DNA of 64,000 nucleotides, taken from Alphaproteobacteria bacterium. Its GTDB lineage: Bacteria > Myxococcota_A > UBA796 > GCA-2862545. Shown here piece by piece: positions 16,628 to 25,992 of this stretch. The notes under the pieces are model-generated. The model was given only the letters and a program-made list of their open reading frames with translations, searched no databases and was not told the DNA's origin. Every line of letters begins with the position of its first letter. Within the stretch, counting starts at the first letter, position 1. Both the position numbers and the translations under genes were made by a program. Location of the stretch: NCBI GenBank assembly GCA_020632915.1, contig JACKEP010000010.1, positions 1-64,000 on the forward strand, read 5' to 3'.

Positions 16628-18013
16628 CTACGGGTAGCGCACCAGCGCCGTCTCGCTGCGCCAGTACACCGCCGAGCCTTCGAGCCGCGGGGTGGTGCGG
16701 GCGGGGTCGACCGGGATCGGCGGCACGCCAGGTCGGGTGGGGTCGAGGGCGACCACGTGCACGCGACCCGCGATCGACGCGGACCACAGCCGATGGTCGG
16801 CCACCACCAGCGGCGCCCAGCACTCCCCGGTGCCGTCGAAGCGCGTGGTGGCCACGAGCGCGCCGGTCGCGGCGTCGAACGTGTGCAGGTAGCGGGCCTT
16901 GGTGGCCACGTACAGCCGGCCGTCGACCACCACGGGCGCGCTGAACACCTGGTCGCCCTCGCCGAACGTGGTGGTCCACAGGCGCTCGACGGCCACCCCC
17001 GTGTCGGTGTCGACCAGACGCACCGCAGTGGCCGTGCAGGGGCCGCCCCCGTCGTGTCCGGCGGTGCTGCCCGTGTAGTAGACGACGTCGCCGACGGCGA
17101 CGGGGCTGGCGTAGTAGACGTCGCCGAGGCCACTGGCGACCTGGCGCCCCGTGCGCGCGTCGACGAGCGTGCCGTCGGGGCACGCCAGGTAGGGGTGACC
17201 ATCCACCCGCACCACGGCGGGCGTGCCGAAGTCGCGGTAGACCGGGCCCGTCCACACCGGCCGACCGGTGGCCGGATCGAGCGCCTCGAGGTGGCCGTGG
17301 GCCACGATCAGGTAGCCGTCGACGAGCAGCGGCGACGCCGTGTCCTGGCCGTGGTGCCCGCGGTGGTCGAGCACCACGGGACCGAGCCAGCGGCTCCACG
17401 CCACCGTGCCGTCGGCACGATCCGCCACGACCACGCCGTTGCCGAACACCTCGTAGACCACGTGGTCGTCGGCGACCGGTGTGGGGGAGGCCCATCCGAC
17501 GACGTCGTTCGTCTCGGGGGACCGGTAGCGGGCCAGGGCGTTGAGCTCGTCCTGCACCGTGGCGAGCCGCGCCGAGGCCCCCTCCAGCGCGGCCGGGTCG
17601 ACGGAACCGGCCCGCTGGCGCCGCCGCAGCTCAGCGTAGGACTTGCGGGCGGCCTCGAGCTCGACCTGGAGCTGCGGCACCTTCGCCAACCGCGCGCGGA
17701 CCGTGACGGCCTCGTCGGCGGGCAACGTGCTGGCGATGTCGTGCACGCGGCGCCAGCGCTCCTTGCCGGTGGCGGCGTCGATGGCCACGAGCGTGGCGGG
17801 CTCCTCGGTCACGATCACCAGATCGTCGAGCAGCACGGGCGAGGCGTTGGCGGGCGTGGACAGCGGTGCGCGCCACACCGGCGCCTTCCACACCGACGGC
17901 GGCACGGCGTCGGCGAAGATCCCCGACCCGTCACCCCGCCAGCCGTCCCGGGCCTGTGCCACCGAGGCCACCGCCACCCACGCCAGGAGGAGGGCGCGCC
18001 GCAGGCCGCTCAC
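16628..18013 (-). CDS. Exported PQQ-type beta-propeller protein with a coiled-coil insertion
   Basis: 461 residues from the GTG at 18013, which overlaps the stop of the upstream gene by four bases. A signal peptide (to about VASVAQA, residue 21) is followed by blades with the PQQ-repeat signature LVAIDAATGKERWR (75-88), TGRPVW and TFDAATGALVATTR. PQQ-binding residues of alcohol dehydrogenases are not evident, so it may be a BamB-like or structural propeller. Residues about 96-165 are odd: an Arg/Glu/Leu-rich, probably coiled-coil stretch is inserted between the first and second blades. It is translationally coupled to the formylglycine-enzyme-like lipoprotein, which suggests a joint periplasmic role. 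Confidence 0.75.
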   Translation of the reverse strand: MSGLRRALLLAWVAVASVAQARDGWRGDGSGIFADAVPPSVWKAPVWRAPLSTPANASPVLLDDLVIVTEEPATLVAIDAATGKERWRRVHDIASTLPADEAVTVRARLAKVPQLQVELEAARKSYAELRRRQRAGSVDPAALEGASARLATVQDELNALARYRSPETNDVVGWASPTPVADDHVVYEVFGNGVVVADRADGTVAWSRWLGPVVLDHRGHHGQDTASPLLVDGYLIVAHGHLEALDPATGRPVWTGPVYRDFGTPAVVRVDGHPYLACPDGTLVDARTGRQVASGLGDVYYASPVAVGDVVYYTGSTAGHDGGGPCTATAVRLVDTDTGVAVERLWTTTFGEGDQVFSAPVVVDGRLYVATKARYLHTFDAATGALVATTRFDGTGECWAPLVVADHRLWSASIAGRVHVVALDPTRPGVPPIPVDPARTTPRLEGSAVYWRSETALVRYP

Positions 18014-19146
18014 CGCGACACGGAGCGCGCGCACCGCACGCCCACGTCGAGCAGGTGGACGTCGGGGTTGGAGGGCTGACGAGCCGTCGTGCGCCACTCC
18101 GAGGCGTCCACCGCCAGGTAGCTCCCGCCCCTCAGCACGCGCCTGTCGTCGTCGTCGGACCACCGCCCGTCCACCCACTCGGCCACGTTCCCGGCCATGC
18201 CGAGGAACCCGGCACCCTCCGACGGTCGTCCCTCGAGCACCGAGCGCGGCGCCTCGAAGGCGCACGCAGGCGGGAGCACGCCCTTGTCGCGGGCCTCCTC
18301 GACGAGATCGTCCGCGAGGTCGACGAAGGCCGTGACCATGGCCGCCCGCGACGTGCCGCGGACCTCCTCACAGGTCTCCGCGATCACCTCGGTGTCGAGC
18401 ATCCAGGTGGCGTCGGCCACCGCCTCCATGCTGTCGGCGTCGTTGCTCGTGAGCATGGCGTCGAACAGCTTGGGGCAGGACGCGCCGAGCTCCCGGAGCC
18501 TGGCCTCGCGCGCCTGGACGTAGCGCGGCGTGCGGTAGGGGCACTCGGGCGCGTCGCCCCAGGGGAACCGGACCGTGTGGCCGCCGCGGGCGGCCAGCTC
18601 CCACTCGTCCTCCGTGGGCAGGCGTCCGCCGAGGAAGGTGCACAGCGTGGTGGCCTCGTCGTAGGACAGCCACGTGGCGGGACGGGTGGGCGGTGCGTCG
18701 GCCGCGGGGAGGTGGGCGAAGCCCGCACACGGTCCCGACTGGACGCAGGCACGCAGCTGGTCGACCCGGGCCTCGCTGCGCTGCAGCGCGAAGCCGTCGA
18801 CAGTGACCTCGCGCGGCGGCCCCTCGGGCGCCGTGGCCAGCGGATCGAAGCCGGGCCGGTCGGCGTTGGCGGCCTGAGCACCCCGCACGAACGTGGCCCC
18901 GGGGACGTCCACCCAGTGGACATCGGGGATCGTGGTCGCGGGTGGCACAGCTTCAGATGTACGATTTCTCACCGGCACGCCATCCGGTCCAGGCCGTGGT
19001 GGCGCATCGGCCTCCATCGGTGGCTTGCCAGCAGGGGGAACCGGCGGCGCCGTCGCGCCACGCCACCCCTCGTCCACCATCCCGCAGCCACCCCACACCA
19101 GCACGAGTCCCACTGCCCAACCCGGCCTGTGACGCCAGCGCCCCAT
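18010..19146 (-). CDS. Lipoprotein of the formylglycine-generating-enzyme (SUMF1) family, probably not catalytic
   Basis: 378 residues. The lipobox VWGGC puts the lipidated Cys at about 20. The FGE-sulfatase fold is clear: WLSYDEATTLCTFLGGRLPTED, then EWELAARGG, GMAGNVAEWVDG and RRVLRGGSY, ending in GVRCAR. The paired active-site cysteines of true formylglycine-generating enzymes near the C-terminus are not seen as a pair. An insertion of about 100 residues rich in Cys and Glu lies between the two conserved halves. It may be a structural, ligand-binding relative rather than a modifying enzyme. The gene is upstream of and coupled to the propeller gene. Confidence 0.78.
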   Translation of the reverse strand: MGRWRHRPGWAVGLVLVWGGCGMVDEGWRGATAPPVPPAGKPPMEADAPPRPGPDGVPVRNRTSEAVPPATTIPDVHWVDVPGATFVRGAQAANADRPGFDPLATAPEGPPREVTVDGFALQRSEARVDQLRACVQSGPCAGFAHLPAADAPPTRPATWLSYDEATTLCTFLGGRLPTEDEWELAARGGHTVRFPWGDAPECPYRTPRYVQAREARLRELGASCPKLFDAMLTSNDADSMEAVADATWMLDTEVIAETCEEVRGTSRAAMVTAFVDLADDLVEEARDKGVLPPACAFEAPRSVLEGRPSEGAGFLGMAGNVAEWVDGRWSDDDDRRVLRGGSYLAVDASEWRTTARQPSNPDVHLLDVGVRCARSVSR

Positions 19147-19232
19147 GCTCGCCCCTTTCGGTGGTGCCCGTGGCGCAGGTCGCGCCGCCCTGTCCCTGAC
19201 ATCGCATGATACCTTGGAGGACTGGAGAGTCC

Positions 19233-20903
19233 ATGCGTCGACCTGCGTCCGTCCTTTCCGCAGCACTGTCCGCACTCGTGTCCGTTCCCGCCCTCGCCGC
19301 GCCCACGCTGTCCCTGTCGGACACCACCGCCTACGGGGGCTACGCGGTCACGATGACGGTGAGCGACGTCGACCCGGGTGACGTGTGGGCGATCGCGTAC
19401 AGCCGTCGGCGCACGAGCCCGAACGTCTTCTGCCCGTCGTTCCTCCACGGCGCGTGCATGGACCTCGACATGCCGCAGCTCGTCACCATGGGCACGGCCG
19501 ACGCCAGCGGCGCGTTCAGCGTCACCGTCACCATCCCGCGCAGCGCCGACTTCCAGGTGTCGCTCCAGGCTGCGCGCACCACGCCGTCCACCCCCGGCGT
19601 CACCAACACGCTCACCATGCGGCTGGTGCCGGCCAGCGCCGATGCCGACGGCGACGGCCTGTCCGACGGCGACGAGGTGATGCTCTACGGCAGCGATCCC
19701 CTCGACATCGACTCCGACCACGACCAGCTCTGGGACGACCGCGAGGTGTGGAACGGCACGTCGCTCGTCGACGCCGACACCGACGGCGACGGCCGCCTCG
19801 ACGGCTGGGACAGCTACCCGCTCACGCCCGATCCGGTCGACGGCTTCACGCGCCGCGACGTGTTCGCAGGCGACGGCGTGTCCACCATCAAGGATCCCGA
19901 GTACGACCAGGCCGGCAGCCGGCTCGTGTTCCAGGAGGACGACGGCAGCGCCGTGTGGCTGGCCGACATCGACCCCACCACCGGCGACGTCGTGCCGCCC
20001 GACGGCCGCGGCACGCTGATCACCACCAACACCACGCCGATCCCCGTCGCCGTCAACGGCCCCGAGTGGTGCGCCACCGACACCGGCATGCAGGTGGTGC
20101 TGTCCCACCCCGACGGCCCCACCTACCGCCTCGCCCGTGCCTGGGAAGACGCGCTGGGCTGGCAGATCGCGGACCTGCCGGGCAGCCCCGAGGGCATCGG
20201 ACCGTTCGGCTCCCTCGACGATCTCGACCCCGACCCGCGCGTGATCGCGAAGGGCTACGACGCGGCCACCGGCGTCACCGGGCTCATCTGGCACGACGTG
20301 CTGTCCACCGACGGCGGCATCCTCCCCCTGTCGGTCGCCGACAGCCGGTGGGTGCCCGACCTGCGCAGCGTGGTGGGCATCCGCCGCGACGCCGCGTCCG
20401 TGCCGCAGGTGGCGATGTACGACATCGACGCCGACACCACCGAGATCATCTCCACGGGCGACCAGCCCGCGCGCAACCCGATCTGCTGGTTCGCACCCGA
20501 GTACGGCGGCGACCTGCTGTGCTCGGCCTCCCACCTCGAGCCGGCGGGCCACGAACAGGTGCTGCGCATCCACCGCCTGCAGGCGGGCGGCACGTGGACC
20601 ACGTGGGACATCCGCGGTCCCGCGGGCTTCCCGTTCATCGTGTCGCCTGAGCCGTTCGTCTACAACGGCGCGTCCTACATCGTGTTCGTCGCCACCCGCG
20701 ACTACAACACCAACTCCGACGGCCACATCTACCTGGCGCGCGTGGAGCCGGGTGGCCTGCCGCCGCGCCGGGTGTCCGGCAACGGGATGAAGACGCGACG
20801 CGACCCTGAGTTCTTCCTCACGGGCACGCGGCCGGTGGTGTTCTACGTCGAGGCGCCCAATGGCGCGGAGCGCATCCTGCGACGCGCGAACACCGGCCTG
20901 TAG
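19233..20903 (+). CDS. Exported Ca-binding-repeat protein with TolB-like body
   Basis: 556 residues from the ATG at 19233, with a signal peptide ending at PALAA (residue 23). Residues 24-131 form a cysteine-containing domain that also appears in three other genes here (pattern CPSFLHGACMDLDMP, then SLQAA). Residues 134-185 carry thrombospondin-3-type Ca-binding repeats (DADGDGLSDGDE, then DTDGDGRLDGWD). The rest, about 190-556, has repeated LADIDPTTGD and MYDIDADT segments like WD40/TolB propellers. The product is secreted or surface-exposed. Function is unknown; the domain reading is reasonable. Confidence 0.72.
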   Translation: MRRPASVLSAALSALVSVPALAAPTLSLSDTTAYGGYAVTMTVSDVDPGDVWAIAYSRRRTSPNVFCPSFLHGACMDLDMPQLVTMGTADASGAFSVTVTIPRSADFQVSLQAARTTPSTPGVTNTLTMRLVPASADADGDGLSDGDEVMLYGSDPLDIDSDHDQLWDDREVWNGTSLVDADTDGDGRLDGWDSYPLTPDPVDGFTRRDVFAGDGVSTIKDPEYDQAGSRLVFQEDDGSAVWLADIDPTTGDVVPPDGRGTLITTNTTPIPVAVNGPEWCATDTGMQVVLSHPDGPTYRLARAWEDALGWQIADLPGSPEGIGPFGSLDDLDPDPRVIAKGYDAATGVTGLIWHDVLSTDGGILPLSVADSRWVPDLRSVVGIRRDAASVPQVAMYDIDADTTEIISTGDQPARNPICWFAPEYGGDLLCSASHLEPAGHEQVLRIHRLQAGGTWTTWDIRGPAGFPFIVSPEPFVYNGASYIVFVATRDYNTNSDGHIYLARVEPGGLPPRRVSGNGMKTRRDPEFFLTGTRPVVFYVEAPNGAERILRRANTGL

Positions 20904-20917
20904 CGACGGCGCTCAGC

Positions 20918-20945
20918 GCGCGGGCATCCGAACGAGCACCCGCGC
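20918..20945. terminator. GC hairpin between convergent genes
   Basis: GCGCGGG and CCCGCGC pair over seven bases with a 14-base loop, in the 43-base gap between the Ca-binding protein and the small exported protein on the other strand. It could end transcription from either side. No T-run follows. Confidence 0.45.
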
Positions 20946-20946
20946 C

Positions 20947-21222
20947 TCAGCGCGCGACGGCGACCTCGTGGGTGATCGACGGGCGCAGGCTCGGCATGGG
21001 CAGCGCGACGTCGGCCGCGAGCACGTCGGGGCCGTGGACGTCGGGCAGGTCGACCGCGACGACCGGAGCGGGCGCGGCGCCGCGGGCGTGGACGCCGAGC
21101 TCGGTGGACGTGACCGTGAGCGTGGGGAGCACGACCTGGGGCGCCTCGACGGCGTCGCCTGCGTCGGCAGGCGCCGGCTCGGCAAAGGCGATGGCGGTGA
21201 GCAAGACGATCCAGGTCGACAT
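20947..21222 (-). CDS. Small exported protein, unknown function
   Basis: 91 residues from the ATG at 21222, preceded by GAGGT. The first 15-18 residues are a signal peptide (MSTWIVLLTAIAFAEPAPA). The mature part is Ala/Pro/Val-rich, has no Cys and matches no family I know. It is the shortest gene I accept here; the signal peptide, ribosome site and fit between neighbours support it. Its upstream region (21223-21405) is a 183-base divergent gap with relatively AT-rich stretches near 21295-21320. Confidence 0.5.
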   Translation of the reverse strand: MSTWIVLLTAIAFAEPAPADAGDAVEAPQVVLPTLTVTSTELGVHARGAAPAPVVAVDLPDVHGPDVLAADVALPMPSLRPSITHEVAVAR

Positions 21223-21405
21223 GCGACCTCCCGGTGACGGCACGTTGCGTCCCTGACACTCCATCGTCACCTACGCAGCGCCGCTTGACCACCTTTCGCT
21301 GCACTTTTGTGTCAGGCGTGTGTCGACGTGGTGTCCATCGTGACACCCGTGCCCGGTCGTGGTGTCGCAGGGCCATCCGTGGCACCATCCCGGCGCGAGG
21401 TCCCG

Positions 21406-22170
21406 ATGTCCCAGCCCTTCGACCAGCTCGCGTTCTTCGACGCCCACTGGCCCACGCTCCGCGCTGCCGCCGAGAGCACCGGCGGCGACGGCGTGATCGC
21501 CACCATCCAGGCGTTCGCCGATCCGCTGGAGCGGCGCGTGCTCTACGCCTTCGCGCGGCGCGGCCTGGTGCAGGACACCTGGGACGGCAAGGACCTGGAC
21601 GTGCCCCTCGCGGTGGCGCGCGCCGGCATCGACGAGCTGGTGGCCCAGGCCGCCGACGCCGACACAGAAACGACACGCGCGGCACGCCTCAACGTGGCCA
21701 ACGTCATCGCCTACAACCTCGCCGCCGATCTCGCCGACTGCTGGCCCGGTGACGACCTGCCGCGCACCGAGGCCCACTTCACCGCCGGTCTCGCCGCCGC
21801 CGAGCGCGCCGTGGCCTGGCGTCACGCCCTGGCGCGCGGCGACCACGCGCTCGGGATGGCCGAGTGGGCCCGGGGCTACCACCTGCTGCGCCTCGGGCGC
21901 ACCGCGGAGGCGGCCGACGCCTTCGCCACGAGCCTGGGCCACTACCGGCGCGCGGCGGGCACGGTGCCCGACGAGCTGTCCCAGGCACCGTTCGGGGTCG
22001 TGCTGCTCACCGGCTACCTCGGACTCGCCCAGCGCATCCTCGGCGAGGAGGGCCCCGGCTACGACGCCGCGCGCGACGCCTTCCGCGCCGGCACCGGTGA
22101 CGACGCCGACGACGACCGCTTCGGCTTCGACCAGCTCACCGTCGCCGCCCTGCGCTGCGTCGGCAGCTAG
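21406..22170 (+). CDS. Cytosolic helical protein, unknown function (TPR-like)
   Basis: 254 residues from the ATG at 21406, with GAGGT before it. It has no signal peptide and is strongly helical, Ala/Asp-rich. The segment GYHLLRLGRTAEAADAFATS (about 163-182) looks like a tetratricopeptide helix pair, followed by a second candidate (GLAQRILGEEG). I recognise no family. It is followed one base later by a membrane-protein gene, which suggests an operon. Confidence 0.6.
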   Translation: MSQPFDQLAFFDAHWPTLRAAAESTGGDGVIATIQAFADPLERRVLYAFARRGLVQDTWDGKDLDVPLAVARAGIDELVAQAADADTETTRAARLNVANVIAYNLAADLADCWPGDDLPRTEAHFTAGLAAAERAVAWRHALARGDHALGMAEWARGYHLLRLGRTAEAADAFATSLGHYRRAAGTVPDELSQAPFGVVLLTGYLGLAQRILGEEGPGYDAARDAFRAGTGDDADDDRFGFDQLTVAALRCVGS

Positions 22171-22171
22171 G

Positions 22172-22870
22172 GTGGACACCGCCGTGACGCCGCCCACGCC
22201 GCCGGGCTCGATGGCGCTGTTCCTCGCGGTCGTCGCGGTCGTGGTGACGTGCGGGGTGCTCGCCACCCGCGCCGCCGCGCCGCTGGATCGGCGGTCGACG
22301 TGGACCCTGCGGGCGGTGGCGTTCGCCGCCGGGTGGATGGGGCTGACGCTGCTGCCCACGCTCACGGGGCTGGCGTCCCCGGATCATCCGTTGCCTGGCG
22401 TGCCGATGGTGATGGGGCTGGTGCTGACGGGCGCGGTGGCCCTGGCGGCGTCCCCGCTCGGCGGGCGCATCGCCGCCGCCGTGCCGCTCGCCGCGCTGGT
22501 GGCGTTCCAGGGCTTTCGCCTGCCGCTGGAGGTGGTGCTCCACCTGTGGGGTGACGCCGGCGTGGCCCCGCCCCAGCTGACGTGGTCGGGATCGAACCTC
22601 GACGTCGTCACCGGCGTCGTCAGCCTCGCGCTGGCGCCGTTCGTCCCCCGGTGGCCGCGGCTGGCTTGGGTGGCGCAGGCGGTCGGCGTCGTGCTCCTCG
22701 CCAACGTCCTGCGCATCGTCGTGGGCTCGCTGCCCACGCCGTGGCAGGTCTGGCCCGATCCGCTGATGCTGCCCTTCCGCGTGCCGCATGTCTGGATCGC
22801 GAGCGTGTGCGTGGCCGGCGCGCTGGCCGCCCACGGCATCACGCTGCGCAAGCTGCTGACCCCCCGATGA
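22172..22870 (+). CDS. Integral membrane protein, unknown function
   Basis: 232 residues if the GTG at 22172 is used, one base after the preceding stop. Alternatives in frame are GTG 22184 and ATG 22211. Six or seven hydrophobic helices span the protein, including a LVAFQGFRLPLEVVLHLWGD loop in the middle that is typical of small integral membrane proteins with no known function. It is co-directional with the TPR-like gene, and its stop abuts the stop of the MopE-like gene on the other strand (22870/22871). Confidence 0.65.
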   Translation: MDTAVTPPTPPGSMALFLAVVAVVVTCGVLATRAAAPLDRRSTWTLRAVAFAAGWMGLTLLPTLTGLASPDHPLPGVPMVMGLVLTGAVALAASPLGGRIAAAVPLAALVAFQGFRLPLEVVLHLWGDAGVAPPQLTWSGSNLDVVTGVVSLALAPFVPRWPRLAWVAQAVGVVLLANVLRIVVGSLPTPWQVWPDPLMLPFRVPHVWIASVCVAGALAAHGITLRKLLTPR

Positions 22871-23821
22871 TCACGGCGTGGCCACGCAGCTCCCGGCCGA
22901 GCAGGTGAAGCCCACGCCACAGACCAGGCCGCAGCCGCCGCAGTTGTTGTCGTCGAACACGGTGATGTCGTCGGGCACGGCGTTGCAGTCGTTGTCGAGC
23001 GCATCGCACGTGAGCTCGGCCGGCTCGTAGGACGGCGACCACGCCGCGTAGGTGGACGTGTCGCACGACAGCCACGCGCCGGCCTGGCACATCGCGGGGG
23101 TGGTGGTGCTGCCGCTGCACACGCCGGCCTGCAGGGCACACGGCACCAGCTGCAGGTCGCCGTCGCCCGCGTCGACCAGGCTGTCGCAGTCGTTGTCGAT
23201 GGCGTCACACACCTCGGGCGCACCCGGGTAGATGGACGGGTCGGCGTCGTTGCAGTCCGACGGCGGGGAGAAGCCGTCCCCGTCGGCGTCGATGGGCGCG
23301 GTGGACACCGGCAGCACCGCCGGCGTCGACACGTACACCAGGCCGCCCGCGAGCGAGGCCGCCTGGAAGCTGATCTCGGCGACCGACAGCGACGGGGGCG
23401 GTGTCAGCGCCAGCGTGACGACGCCCGCGCCAGACGCGGCACCGGACGCGACCACGAACACCGGGTTCGGGATGCCCAGACACTCGGGCGACAACGGCCC
23501 CGGACAGGCCGCGGGGCCGATCGCTTGGGGGGAGGCCAGCAAGAACACCGGGGCGCCGGCCGGTGCGGCCGACACGGTGAACACCGCCGGGGAGCCGAGG
23601 GTGACGCCCGCCGGTGGCGTCATCCGCATGATGATCGGCGCCGGCACCTGGCCCTCGACGCCGGACACCGCGAACGTCGCTGCGCCCACCGGATCGGACC
23701 AGTCCGACGTGCCCACGGCGTCGGCATCGCCGACCTCGGACGGCGCGCAGGACATCGCGACGAGCGCGGCGAAGGCAACCAGCGGGGCGAAGGCGACGGA
23801 ACGCAGGGCCGTGCGGGACAT
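22871..23821 (-). CDS. MopE-like lipoprotein with Asp/Cys metal-binding repeats
   Basis: 316 residues from the ATG at 23821. The lipobox is LVAMSC (Cys25). Residues about 70-175 form the recurrent cysteine-containing domain (CPGPLSPECLGIPNP, then ISFQAAS). From residue 178 follow the Asp/Cys motifs of the putative metal-binding family of delta-proteobacterial surface proteins: DADGDGFSPPSDCNDADPS, CDAIDNDCDSLVD and CDALDNDCN. These are thought to bind Ca or Cu in MopE-type proteins. The C-terminus ends in a small Cys-rich knot (CGGCGLVCGVG). Outer-surface location is inferred. Confidence 0.78.
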   Translation of the reverse strand: MSRTALRSVAFAPLVAFAALVAMSCAPSEVGDADAVGTSDWSDPVGAATFAVSGVEGQVPAPIIMRMTPPAGVTLGSPAVFTVSAAPAGAPVFLLASPQAIGPAACPGPLSPECLGIPNPVFVVASGAASGAGVVTLALTPPPSLSVAEISFQAASLAGGLVYVSTPAVLPVSTAPIDADGDGFSPPSDCNDADPSIYPGAPEVCDAIDNDCDSLVDAGDGDLQLVPCALQAGVCSGSTTTPAMCQAGAWLSCDTSTYAAWSPSYEPAELTCDALDNDCNAVPDDITVFDDNNCGGCGLVCGVGFTCSAGSCVATP

Positions 23822-23982
23822 GGGCACTCCTCGGGGGCCGCAGGTCGACGGCACCCCACGCCATCGTCGCGCAGGGGGCCGCCGACCACAAGCCGACCGC
23901 CGTTCGTCCCGGCCCGTCGAATTCCCGCAACCGGTGCGACGGCACGGGACGCGGGGGCTAGCGATCCGCAACCGGAGGTCCG

Positions 23983-25992
23983 ATGGTGACAGGGTGGTGG
24001 GCGCTGATGGTGGCGTCGGCGGCGTCGGCGGCGACGGGTGACGCGACGCCCCACGTCGAGAACCTCGGAGACGCGCGGTACCACACGCGCCTGTTCCACG
24101 CGGCCCCCGCGGTCGCCTGGCTCCAGGCGCACCTCGACGACGACGACGACGCGGTCGCGTCGATCTGGCTCGCGTGGCTCAATGCGCTGGCCGCAGCCCC
24201 CGACGCCGCGGACCGACGCATCGTCGCGGCGCAGGTCGCCGCGTGGGCGTCCCGTCCCGGCGCCCCTGAAGGAGCCCGCGCCGTGCATGCGATGGCGCTC
24301 CAGCTCGCCGAGCTCGGCCCGAGCACGTGGTCGGGCAGCCCCGACGCGAACGCCACCCCCGCGAGCTGTGCGGCGGCGTGGGCCCTGCTCGACCCGGTCC
24401 CCGAGGCGCCGCTCGACCGGTGGTACACGCTGTGGGCCCGCGCCGAGCTTGCCGAGGCGTGCGCCTGGGCGGTGCCCGAGGACGAGCAGGCCGCCCTGGC
24501 GCTCTCGGGGCAGGTCGGCCCGTTCCGTCAGGCCTGGTACGCCCTGCGCGGCGGTGTCGATGTCGACGTGGCCGCGCTGCTCGCCGACGACCTCGACGCC
24601 CAGCCGTGGGACCTGGGCACGCTGACCTGGGTGGTGCGCGACAGGCCCGAGGGCCCCGCCACGGACGCTGCGGTCGACCTGCTGCTGGCGCGCGCACGCG
24701 CGGTCGCCGACGACGCCACCGTGCAGAGCCCGTCCGTGCTCGACGGCGCCGCGCGTGTGCTGGAGGCGGGCGGCGACGACGCGACGGCCCGACGGGTGCG
24801 CGAGCGCCTCGCGGTCGTCGATCCCCGCAACCTGTCGAACACCGCACGCCTCGCACCGCCGCGCGAACACGAGGTGCGTCCCCCCGAGCCGGACACGATC
24901 CTCGACCCCGAGGCGCGGCTGGCGGCGCTGCGACGTGCGCTGCCGCCGCGACGCGACGCGTGGGCGCGGGGCCAGCACCTGCGCGCCCTCGCCGAGACCT
25001 ACGAGGCCCTCGGAGAGCCCCAGAAGGCGCTGGTGACGCTCGATCGGTGGTGGCGCGTCAGCCCCACCCTGAGCGCGAACATCGACTTCGCCGACGCCGC
25101 CGTCGACCACGGCGCGCGGCTGCGGCACGGCCTGCGGGCGGCGACCATCGCCGTCGACCTGACCCAGGACACCCGGCTCGGCCACGTGGGCCTCGACGCC
25201 GCGTCCGAGGCGATCGACCACCGCGTGTTCCGCGCCCGCGCCTACGCCGCACGCTCCCGCGTCCAGGACGCGCTCGGTCACCCGGACCTCGCTGCACAGG
25301 ACCTCCGACGCGCGCTCGTCGACACCCCGGAGGACGGCGCGCTCCGCGTCCGCCTCGGCCTGCTGCTCCAGGCCACCGATCCCACCGACGCCCGCGACGC
25401 GCTCGCCACCGGCCTGGCGCTCGGCGGCACCGGCGACACCGCGCAGGACGACCCCGCCCGCGCCGCCCTCGACACGGCCCTCGCCGCCACCGGCACCTGG
25501 GCCCCCGACGGCGCCTGGGGCTACGTGCAGGCCGCTCGTGCCGCCCTCGACGTCCCCGACGCGCCCGTCGGACCTCCCGCGCCCTCGCCCCCGCTCCCGG
25601 CGTTCACGGTCACCCTCGACGGCGAGGAGGTCGCCCTGTCGGCAATCGAGGGCCCGGTCGTGCTCGACGTGTGGGCGACGTGGTGCGGGCCGTGCAAGGA
25701 CAGCCTGCCCCACCTCGACACCCTGGCCCGCCGCCACGGCGACCGCGTGCGCTTCATCGCCGTCTCCGTCGACGCCACCCAGGCGCTGGTCGACACCTAC
25801 CTGCAGCAGGTCGGTACCCCCGCGTTCGAGGTCGCGTGGGCCGGCGAGGGCCTGATGAAGACCCTCGGCCTCGACGGCATCCCCCACACCTACGTGCTCG
25901 ACGCCGACCATGCGGTGGTCGCGTCCATCTCCGGCTGGGGTGCGGGCAACACGCGCATCGAGGAGGCGCTGGAGCGGATGGGGATCCGCTAG
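23983..25992 (+). CDS. Exported TPR protein with C-terminal TlpA-type thioredoxin domain
   Basis: 669 residues. A short signal peptide (to about AASAAT, residue 19) is followed by a long alpha-helical region with degenerate TPR units, among them RALAETYEALGEPQKALVTL at about 335-355. From about residue 540 a thioredoxin fold begins (VVLDVWATWCGPCKDSLPHL) with the redox pair Cys568/Cys571, cis-Pro in GIPHTYVLD and no further cysteines nearby. It probably reduces disulfides in the periplasm, for instance during cytochrome c maturation, which would suit the many heme proteins here; this link is inferred. The last four bases overlap the convergent gene. Confidence 0.82.
   Translation: MVTGWWALMVASAASAATGDATPHVENLGDARYHTRLFHAAPAVAWLQAHLDDDDDAVASIWLAWLNALAAAPDAADRRIVAAQVAAWASRPGAPEGARAVHAMALQLAELGPSTWSGSPDANATPASCAAAWALLDPVPEAPLDRWYTLWARAELAEACAWAVPEDEQAALALSGQVGPFRQAWYALRGGVDVDVAALLADDLDAQPWDLGTLTWVVRDRPEGPATDAAVDLLLARARAVADDATVQSPSVLDGAARVLEAGGDDATARRVRERLAVVDPRNLSNTARLAPPREHEVRPPEPDTILDPEARLAALRRALPPRRDAWARGQHLRALAETYEALGEPQKALVTLDRWWRVSPTLSANIDFADAAVDHGARLRHGLRAATIAVDLTQDTRLGHVGLDAASEAIDHRVFRARAYAARSRVQDALGHPDLAAQDLRRALVDTPEDGALRVRLGLLLQATDPTDARDALATGLALGGTGDTAQDDPARAALDTALAATGTWAPDGAWGYVQAARAALDVPDAPVGPPAPSPPLPAFTVTLDGEEVALSAIEGPVVLDVWATWCGPCKDSLPHLDTLARRHGDRVRFIAVSVDATQALVDTYLQQVGTPAFEVAWAGEGLMKTLGLDGIPHTYVLDADHAVVASISGWGAGNTRIEEALERMGIR

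Noticed and set aside
18010..19146. Active formylglycine-generating enzyme
   Set aside because: The paired active-site cysteines are not seen and no sulfatase gene is nearby; a fold relative is safer.
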